A program made the position numbers and the translations under genes. This document shows positions 6,240 through 11,209 of a stretch of 11,209 bases of DNA, in pieces; within the stretch, counting starts at the first letter, position 1; every line of letters starts with the position of its first letter. Source of the stretch: an uncultured Oscillospiraceae bacterium (GTDB taxonomy: Bacteria; Bacillota; Clostridia; Oscillospirales; Oscillospiraceae); NCBI GenBank assembly GCA_934572355.1, contig CAKTKV010000038.1, forward strand, positions 1-11,209, in the 5' to 3' direction. The notes below the pieces were generated by a model. It did not search any database and was not told the origin of the DNA. It saw only the letters and a list, made by a program, of their open reading frames with translations.

Positions 6240-6956
6240 TCAGACGCGGCTGAACACTTCGCCGAGCTTCTCATGTATAACAAGGTCGGCTTCGTCGTCA
6301 TAAGGCGTTGCACTCAGGTTGACGAGCACAAGCTTATTGCCGCGGTAATAATTGATGAGCCCCGCCGCGGGGTAGACGTTCAGAGACGTGCCGCCGACGA
6401 TGAGCACATCCGCATTGCGGATATAGTCGATGGACTTACGCAGAACGTCCTCATCAAGTTGCTCCTCATAAAGGACGATATCCGGGCGGATGACGCCGCC
6501 GCAGCCGCAGCGCGGCACGCCGGTGCCCTTATTGATGATGTCCGCCGGGTACGGCTTACGGCAGCGGGAGCAGTATGCGCGCAGGATGCTGCCATGCAGT
6601 TCAAGAACGTTTTTGCTCCCGGCGGCCTGATGCAGCCCGTCGATATTCTGCGTTATGACCGCACGCAGCTTCCCCTCGCGCTCAAGCTCGGCAAGGCGGA
6701 GATGGACGCGGTTGGGCTTCACGCCGTCGATAACGAGCTTCTCACGGTGGAAGCGGTAATATTCTTCGGGGTTCCGGTCAAAGAAGCTGCGGCTCAGAAT
6801 AGTCTCGGGCGGGTACTTCCACTTCTGGTTATACAGGCCGTCGACGCTCCTGAAATCGGGTATGCCACTCTCGGTGCTGACGCCCGCGCCGCCGAAGAAA
6901 ACGATATTATCGCTCTGCGCGACCATGTCACGAAGCAATTCTATTTTATCTTCCAT
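6240..6956 (-). CDS. cobB: NAD-dependent protein deacylase, sirtuin (Sir2/CobB family)
   Basis: 238 residues. Removes acyl groups from protein lysines, consuming NAD and releasing nicotinamide and O-acyl-ADP-ribose. NAD-binding motifs: GAGVSTESGIPDFRS (23-37), TQNIDGLH (102-109) with the catalytic H121 in LELHGS, GGTSLNVYPAAG (188-199) and VNLS (212-215). Zinc ligands: C129 and C132 (CSRC), then C150 and C152, a Cys-x-Cys pair instead of the common Cys-x2-Cys. The position matching the Tyr-x2-Arg pair of desuccinylase-type sirtuins (E. coli CobB Y92/R95, human SIRT5) reads Tyr67-x2-His70 by my alignment, so a deacetylase role is more likely than desuccinylation; this is inference. ATG at 6956 follows GGTGGAG, which is rather close. 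It has its own promoter and is followed by the kinase gene. The symbol is by family, since srtN or sir2 would serve equally. Confidence 0.92.
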   Translation of the reverse strand: MEDKIELLRDMVAQSDNIVFFGGAGVSTESGIPDFRSVDGLYNQKWKYPPETILSRSFFDRNPEEYYRFHREKLVIDGVKPNRVHLRLAELEREGKLRAVITQNIDGLHQAAGSKNVLELHGSILRAYCSRCRKPYPADIINKGTGVPRCGCGGVIRPDIVLYEEQLDEDVLRKSIDYIRNADVLIVGGTSLNVYPAAGLINYYRGNKLVLVNLSATPYDDEADLVIHEKLGEVFSRV

Positions 6957-6978
6957 GTCTCCACCGCCTTCCCATTTA

Positions 6979-6987
6979 ATTATAGCA
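6979..6987 (-). promoter_or_regulatory. Extended -10 promoter for the sirtuin/kinase pair
   Basis: TGCTATAAT (6987-6979) is a perfect TATAAT with an upstream TGn extension. The -35 position (ATGATT at 17 bases) is poor, as is usual for extended -10 promoters. It lies in the 43-base gap between the cyclodeaminase-family stop and the sirtuin ATG. No terminator is seen in that gap, so readthrough from prfC is also possible. Confidence 0.65.
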
Positions 6988-6999
6988 AATTATGACAGC

Positions 7000-7629
7000 T
7001 TAATCATGTACTGTCTGCAAACTCTCCTCGGCCTTTGCCGTGACCTCGGCTGCCGCGGCGGAGCAGGCTTCGAGCGTGAGCTCGTTCTCGCGGCGCGTTA
7101 CGTAGCGGTAGGTCTCATCCGGGGACTGGGACGCGACGGAGACGATATACATCCGCGTGACCTTCACCGCGGTAAGGGCAAGCTCCGTGCCCTCGGCGGC
7201 ATAGCACAGCGCCCCCGCCGGGCAGATGGCGGAGAGCTCCTTCGCCATGTCGATGAGCTGGCTCATCATGTTGATGACCTCGGTGCAGATGCTCAGCGCG
7301 GTCTGGCGGCAGGCCTCAATCTTGCGCGCGTCGCCCTCTTTCTTTGCCATGCGCAGCGGGCCGCGGCACTTCACATCCTCGTCAATAAGGTGAACCATGT
7401 AGCTGCGGATAATGCCGCTGTTGCGGGCAATATAGTCGACGCAGTCATTGTTCTCGACGGTCTTTGCAGTGAGCTTTGCCGCGCGGCAGATAAGCGCCGC
7501 CGCTATTGCCGCCGCGTCCGCCGCGGCGCTGCCGGTCTCAAGCTTACCGTCGGGGTCGGCAACTGCCTTGGTGAATTCATCGGCTGTTTTGGTTTTGAAA
7601 ATGTCAATGACAAGCTTCTTCTCGTCCAT
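7000..7629 (-). CDS. Divergent cyclodeaminase/cyclohydrolase-family protein (FchA-like)
   Basis: 209 residues, the usual size of the formiminotransferase-cyclodeaminase C-terminal fold (FTCD_C), whose members act as formimino-THF cyclodeaminase or methenyl-THF cyclohydrolase in one-carbon metabolism. It is almost all alpha-helical and alanine-rich. The helix after residue 31 (ETGSAAADAAAIAAAL) occupies the place of the canonical PGGGSVAAL...GAL motif. The family-typical LIDED is at 81-85, followed by the region where an acyclic Asp/Asn motif is normal; here ICPAGALCYAAEG (135-147) stands instead. Because the Gly-rich substrate loop is degraded, the enzyme may be altered or lost, and assignment rests on overall pattern. 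ATG at 7629 has AGGAG 8 bases upstream. It begins 13 bases after the prfC stop, so the two are probably co-transcribed. No membrane segment. Confidence 0.62.
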   Translation of the reverse strand: MDEKKLVIDIFKTKTADEFTKAVADPDGKLETGSAAADAAAIAAALICRAAKLTAKTVENNDCVDYIARNSGIIRSYMVHLIDEDVKCRGPLRMAKKEGDARKIEACRQTALSICTEVINMMSQLIDMAKELSAICPAGALCYAAEGTELALTAVKVTRMYIVSVASQSPDETYRYVTRRENELTLEACSAAAAEVTAKAEESLQTVHD

Positions 7630-7642
7630 GTTCGTCGCTCCT

Positions 7643-9235
7643 TCAGTCTCTGTTAAATTCTCTGAGGCTCAAGCCCTCGTTCTTCTGCAATGCCCAATTG
7701 ATGCACCATTCGGAGGTGAAGAGCAGGAGGTTGTTTCCCTTGAAGTCCTGCACCCATTTGGTATCGCTCGTGAGGTTGAGGTTTGCGATGTTGATATCCT
7801 CGTTCTCAATCCAGCGGACAAACTCATACGGCATTGAGCGGCGGCGGATATCCACGCCGTACTCGGTCTTGAGGCGGTACTCCAAAACCTCGAACTGCAG
7901 CACGCCGACGACGCCGACGATGACCTCCTCGACGCCGGTATATGGCTCGTGGAAGATCTGTATCGCGCCCTCCTGCGCGATCTGCGTGATGCCCTTTTCA
8001 AACTGCTTGCGCTTCATGGTGTCGATACGCTCGACGGAGGCGAAGTGCTCCGGCGCGAAGGTCGGGATGCCTTCAAATTTCACGCCCATGCCGGTTTCAC
8101 AGATAGTGTCGCCGATGGAGAAGATGCCGGGGTCGAACACGCCGATGATGTCCCCGGCGTAGGCCTCGTCGATTATCGCGCGCTCCTGCGCCATGAGCTG
8201 CTGCGGCTGCGCAAGGCGCAGCGTCTTGCCGCCCTGCACGTGGTAATACTCCTTATCGCGCTGGAAGCGGCCCGAGCAGATGCGCATGAAGGCGATACGG
8301 TCGCGGTGCGCCTTGTTCATATTCGCCTGTATCTTGAACACGAAGGCGGAGAAGCGGCTGTCCGTCGGCTCGACGATATCCTCCCCCGACTTTCTCGGCA
8401 GGGGCGGCATGGTCATTTTAAGGAAGCTCTCCAGAAACGGCTCAACGCCGAAGTTATTGAGAGCCGAGCCGAAGAACACGGGACTGAGGCGGCCTGCGCG
8501 GACTTCGTCGATATCAAAGTCATAGCCCGCGCCGTCGAGCAGCTCTATATCGTCCGACAGCGTCTGGCGCAGCTTTGCGCCAATGAGCGAGTCGAGCTTC
8601 TCCGTCTCGTCGAGACGGCACTCAATGGCCTTTATCTTATCCTGACCGCGGTGGAATTCGTTGAAGGCGAGTATCTCCTTCTTCTCGCGGTCATACACGC
8701 CCTTGAACTCCCGGCCGCAGCCAATGGGCCAGTTCATGGGATAGGTGCCGATCCTGAACTCGTTCTCCAGTTCCTCCATAAGCTCATAGGGGCTGCGCGC
8801 CTCGCGGTCGAGCTTATTTATAAAGGTAAAGATAGGGACATGGCGCATGGCGCATATCTTAAAAAGCTTGCGCGTCTGCGGCTCGATGCCCTTGGCGGCG
8901 TCAATGACCATGACGGCGGAGTCCGCTGCCATGAGGGTACGGTAGGTGTCCTCAGAGAAGTCCTGATGTCCGGGGGTGTCAAGGATATTGATGCAGTACC
9001 CCTCGTACTCGAACTGCATGACCGAGGAGGTGATGGAGATACCGCGCTGCTTTTCAAGCTCCATCCAGTCGGAGACGGCATGACGTGCCGTGGCCTTGCC
9101 CTTGACAGAGCCTGCCATCTGTATCGCCCCGCCGTAAAGCAGCAGCTTCTCGGTAAGCGTTGTTTTGCCCGCGTCCGGGTGGGATATTATCGCGAACGTC
9201 CTGCGGCGTTCTATCTCTTTTCTGTAATCCGGCAT
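7643..9235 (-). CDS. prfC: Peptide chain release factor 3 (RF3)
   Basis: 530 residues, almost the E. coli length (529). A GTPase of the EF-G family that removes RF1/RF2 from the ribosome after peptide release. G1 P-loop SHPDAGKT at 18-25, switch I region EKQRGISITSSV (61-72), G3 DTPGHQDF (86-93) and G4 NKLD (140-143) are all intact. Beta-barrel domain II and the C-terminal domain (...VLQFEVLEYRLKTEYG...) follow in the normal order. I chose the ATG at 9235 because it gives the family N-terminus (MPDYRKEIERRRTFAIISHPDAGK) and has AAGGAAGA (9248-9241) upstream; the in-frame extension to 9349 would run through the promoter. The cyclodeaminase-family gene follows after 13 bases. Nothing abnormal is seen. 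Confidence 0.97.
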   Translation of the reverse strand: MPDYRKEIERRRTFAIISHPDAGKTTLTEKLLLYGGAIQMAGSVKGKATARHAVSDWMELEKQRGISITSSVMQFEYEGYCINILDTPGHQDFSEDTYRTLMAADSAVMVIDAAKGIEPQTRKLFKICAMRHVPIFTFINKLDREARSPYELMEELENEFRIGTYPMNWPIGCGREFKGVYDREKKEILAFNEFHRGQDKIKAIECRLDETEKLDSLIGAKLRQTLSDDIELLDGAGYDFDIDEVRAGRLSPVFFGSALNNFGVEPFLESFLKMTMPPLPRKSGEDIVEPTDSRFSAFVFKIQANMNKAHRDRIAFMRICSGRFQRDKEYYHVQGGKTLRLAQPQQLMAQERAIIDEAYAGDIIGVFDPGIFSIGDTICETGMGVKFEGIPTFAPEHFASVERIDTMKRKQFEKGITQIAQEGAIQIFHEPYTGVEEVIVGVVGVLQFEVLEYRLKTEYGVDIRRRSMPYEFVRWIENEDINIANLNLTSDTKWVQDFKGNNLLLFTSEWCINWALQKNEGLSLREFNRD

Positions 9236-9271
9236 AATTATCTTCCTTATACAATTGGCAATATGTAGTAT

Positions 9272-9300
9272 ATTATATCCGCTGACGCGCAAAATGTAAA
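9272..9300 (-). promoter_or_regulatory. Sigma-A promoter of prfC
   Basis: -35 TTTACA (9300-9295), exact 17-base spacer, -10 TATAAT (9277-9272). The start site is expected near 9265, giving a leader of about 30 bases before the prfC ATG. It is divergent from the nucleotidase promoter; about 68 bases separate the two -35 boxes and hold no other element I can recognise. Confidence 0.82.
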
Positions 9301-9368
9301 GTTTAATCGGCTTTTTTTGAAACGAATACTCTTCAATATTTCCCGACAACAGGTGCTTTTCTCTGTCA

Positions 9369-9397
9369 TTGAAATTCCCGCGGCGCTGTGGTAAAGT
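9369..9397 (+). promoter_or_regulatory. Promoter of the secreted 5'-nucleotidase gene
   Basis: -35 TTGAAA (9369-9374), 17-base spacer, -10 TAAAGT (9392-9397) with an upstream TGG that may act as an extended -10. Transcription would start near 9404, giving a leader of about 43 bases that carries AAGGAGG (9433-9439) 7 bases before the ATG. Confidence 0.72.
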
Positions 9398-9446
9398 GTA
9401 AACAGCTTCAGCGATCCGGCTGATAAATGATTAAGGAGGCAAAAAG

Positions 9447-11069
9447 ATGAACAGAAAATTTTTTGCGCTGCTGCTCACGCTCCTCATGGTTCTCGCGATA
9501 GTGCCGGCCTCGGCCTACGCGGACACTGTGAAGGACAGCGGCACTGAAATTGCGGTACTCTTCACCAATGATGTTCACTGCGCCGTCGATAAGAACCTCG
9601 GCTACCAGTCCGTCGCGCTCGCAAAGGAGACACTTGAGGAGATGGGCAAGGAGGTGCTGCTCGTCGACATCGGCGACGCCGTTCAGGGCAACTCGATAGG
9701 CACGCTCTCCAAGGGCGAATACATCATCAAGATAATGAACGAGCTTGGCTACGATGTGGCCACCATCGGCAACCATGAGTTTGATTACGGCATGGAGCAG
9801 TTCAAGAAGCTCACCCGCCTTGCGGACTTCCCATACGTCAGCGCAAATTTCATGGATAAAAACGGCGAGACTGTGCTCGACGCATATTCGATGCAGAATG
9901 TCCACGGCGTGAAGATCGCCTTCGTCGGCGTCACGACTCCCAAGACCATAACCTCTTCAACTCCCGCGTACTTCCAGAATGAGAAGGGCGAATGGATATT
10001 CTCCTTCTGTCAGGATGAGACGGGCGAACTCGTGTACACGGCAGTCCAGTCGGCGGTCGACGCAGCGCGCAAGGAGGGTGCGGACTATGTCATAGCGCTT
10101 GCGCATCTCGGTATAGAAAAGGACTGCGCGCCTTGGACCTCTTCTGATGTTATCAATAACACCACCGGCATTGACGTCATGCTCGACGGGCACTCCCACT
10201 CCGTCATCGAAAAGGAGCTTGTGAAGAACAAGGACGGCAAGGAGGTCATCCTCTCCTCCACCGGCACAAAGCTTGAAAACATCGGCTGCCTGACGATCTC
10301 CGCTGACGGCAAGCTCGACGTTGAGCTTCTTAACGACGATGGCATCGGCGAATATATCTCGGACATTCAGGAAGAGTTTGACGAGCTTGTGAATGAGGTA
10401 GTCGCGCACACCGATGTTGACCTCGCCGTATACGATCCGAAGGATCCCGAGGAGCGCCTTATCCGCGTGACTGAAACGAACCTCGGCGACCTCTGCGCCG
10501 ATGCGTATAGGGTCATGTCCGGTGCGGATGTCGCCATCGTCAACGGCGGCGGCATCCGCAGCGACATCAAGGCCGGGGACATCACCTACGGCGATATCAT
10601 AGCGGTGCACCCCTTCGGCAACTCCATGTGCGTGGTCGAGTGCACAGGGCAGCAGATACTCGACGCGCTTGAGCTGGGCGCGTCCGCGCTCCCCGGCGAG
10701 AGCGGCGGATTTTTGCAGGTGTCCGGCATGAGCTATACGATCGACCTGAATGTTGAGTCCACAGTCAAGCGCGATAAGGACGGCTTGTTCCTCAGCGTCG
10801 ACGGTGACCGCCGCGTCAAGGACGTCAAGATCGGTGACAAGGCGCTCGATCCGGAGCAGACCTACACCCTCGCCTGCCATGACTATCTGCTGAAAAACGG
10901 CGGCGACGGCTACACGATGTTCAAGGATTGCAAGCTCACGCAGGACTGTGTGATGCTCGACAATCAGGTGCTTATAAACTACATCGTCGATAAGCTCGGC
11001 GGCACCGTCGGCAAGGATTATTCCGAGCCCTACGGCGACGGGCGCATCACTATAATCGAAGCAGAGTAA
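9447..11069 (+). CDS. Secreted 5'-nucleotidase / UshA-type metallophosphoesterase
   Basis: 540 residues. Hydrolyses extracellular nucleotides (or UDP-sugars/2',3'-cyclic nucleotides in relatives) to salvageable nucleoside and phosphate. A Sec signal peptide is clear: MNRKFF, a hydrophobic core (7-20) and a likely cut after ASAYA (about residue 25). The N-terminal two-metal phosphatase domain shows D42 and H44 (NDVH), D77 (DIGD), GNHEFD (108-113), H220 (ALAH) and GHSH (248-251). The C-terminal nucleotide-binding domain shows NGGGIR (366-371), the GDITYGD...HPFGN stretch (377-392), FLQVSG (422-427) and NGGDGYTMF (484-492), with F422 and Y489/F492 as candidate base-stacking residues. Both domains are complete. 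The protein ends with ITIIEAE: no LPxTG, transmembrane tail or repeat domain, so it should be released or loosely wall-associated. A strong RBS (AAGGAGG) fixes the start. No terminator is visible downstream. Substrate range cannot be read from sequence. Confidence 0.93.
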   Translation: MNRKFFALLLTLLMVLAIVPASAYADTVKDSGTEIAVLFTNDVHCAVDKNLGYQSVALAKETLEEMGKEVLLVDIGDAVQGNSIGTLSKGEYIIKIMNELGYDVATIGNHEFDYGMEQFKKLTRLADFPYVSANFMDKNGETVLDAYSMQNVHGVKIAFVGVTTPKTITSSTPAYFQNEKGEWIFSFCQDETGELVYTAVQSAVDAARKEGADYVIALAHLGIEKDCAPWTSSDVINNTTGIDVMLDGHSHSVIEKELVKNKDGKEVILSSTGTKLENIGCLTISADGKLDVELLNDDGIGEYISDIQEEFDELVNEVVAHTDVDLAVYDPKDPEERLIRVTETNLGDLCADAYRVMSGADVAIVNGGGIRSDIKAGDITYGDIIAVHPFGNSMCVVECTGQQILDALELGASALPGESGGFLQVSGMSYTIDLNVESTVKRDKDGLFLSVDGDRRVKDVKIGDKALDPEQTYTLACHDYLLKNGGDGYTMFKDCKLTQDCVMLDNQVLINYIVDKLGGTVGKDYSEPYGDGRITIIEAE

Positions 11070-11118
11070 ATATACCTACGGTCACAAAATCTTTATATTT
11101 TCTTAGCCTGTCCGCATA

Positions 11119-11147
11119 TTGACTTTTCTGTTATCACAGAATATAAT
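11119..11147 (+). promoter_or_regulatory. Strong promoter with a perfect palindrome in its spacer
   Basis: -35 TTGACT (11119-11124), 17-base spacer, -10 TATAAT (11142-11147); start near 11154. The spacer contains TTCTGT-TATC-ACAGAA (11126-11141), a perfect 6-bp inverted repeat ending exactly at the -10 box. This is a good candidate for a repressor operator. The controlled gene is beyond the right edge. Confidence 0.8.
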
Positions 11148-11153
11148 GTGCTA

Positions 11154-11209
11154 CACTGAATTTCGCCTGAGGGAGTAATTCCGCACCGCGTCCGCGGGGC
11201 GAGGCAGAC
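11154..11209 (+). promoter_or_regulatory. Start of a structured 5' leader, possibly yybP-ykoY-like
   Basis: The first 55 or so bases of the transcript have no start codon with an RBS-supported frame. They contain GAGGGAGTAA (11169-11178), then CCGC...GCGG pairing (11181-11184 or 11186-11189 with 11194-11197), then GGCGAGGCAGAC. The GGGAGTA followed by a GC hairpin resembles the 5' part of the yybP-ykoY manganese riboswitch (GGGGAGUAG). The 3' half needed to confirm it is cut off. The stretch 11070-11118, between the nucleotidase stop and this promoter, shows nothing recognisable. Confidence 0.33.

Noticed and set aside
5661..6995. Plus-strand open frame of 444 codons across the kinase and sirtuin genes
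   Set aside because: It spans two clear minus-strand genes and their junction, and its product is low in recognisable structure. It is a codon-bias shadow.
7949..9268. Plus-strand open frame of 439 codons opposite prfC
   Set aside because: It runs into the prfC promoter region and covers a fully conserved RF3; no RBS or family match.
9236..9349. N-terminal extension of RF3 to an ATG at 9349
   Set aside because: It would be translated through a consensus -35/-10 promoter and has no counterpart in RF3 proteins; the 9235 start has an RBS and the normal length.
9957..10880. Minus-strand open frame of 307 codons opposite the nucleotidase gene
   Set aside because: Antisense shadow of a complete UshA-type protein with signal peptide and metal motifs on the other strand.

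Overview
The window looks like a chromosomal housekeeping stretch from a GC-rich Clostridia-type Firmicute, probably an Oscillospirales-like gut bacterium. The grounds are an alanine T-box leader upstream of alaS, a Gram-positive-type cysteine cluster in AlaRS, AGGAGG-type ribosome binding sites, sigma-A-type promoters and Clostridia-like protein sequences. The genus assignment is inference. I see no phage, insertion sequence, CRISPR array, tRNA or rRNA gene.

Most genes lie on the minus strand. In order of transcription: (1) prfC (9235-7643) and a divergent cyclodeaminase/cyclohydrolase-family gene (7629-7000) form a pair driven by a good promoter at about 9300-9272. (2) A sirtuin gene (6956-6240) and a dTMP-kinase-like gene (6230-5556) are almost fused, and have their own extended -10 promoter. 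(3) mltG (5170-3800) overlaps trhP/yrrO (3807-2605) by 8 bases. (4) A consensus promoter begins 5 bases after the trhP stop. It drives an alanine T-box leader, a 75-residue zinc-ribbon gene (2309-2082) and alaS (2080 to beyond the left edge, C-terminus missing).

Two genes lie on the plus strand. One is an unannotated-looking 48-codon gene (5361-5507) for a Gly/Cys-rich single-span membrane microprotein, ending at a strong terminator. The other is a secreted UshA-type 5'-nucleotidase (9447-11069), transcribed divergently from prfC.

At the right edge another strong plus-strand promoter has a perfect 6-bp inverted repeat filling its spacer. It is followed by the start of a structured leader carrying a GGGAGTA motif; its gene lies outside the window.

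Functionally the set covers translation and its control (AlaRS, RF3, wobble-uridine hydroxylation by TrhP, T-box sensing of uncharged tRNA-Ala), cell-wall glycan termination (MltG), nucleotide and one-carbon metabolism (dTMP kinase, cyclodeaminase family, extracellular nucleotidase) and NAD-dependent deacylation. The least explained items are the Cys-rich microprotein, the zinc-ribbon gene between the T-box and alaS, the motif-poor cyclodeaminase homologue and the operator/leader at the right edge.
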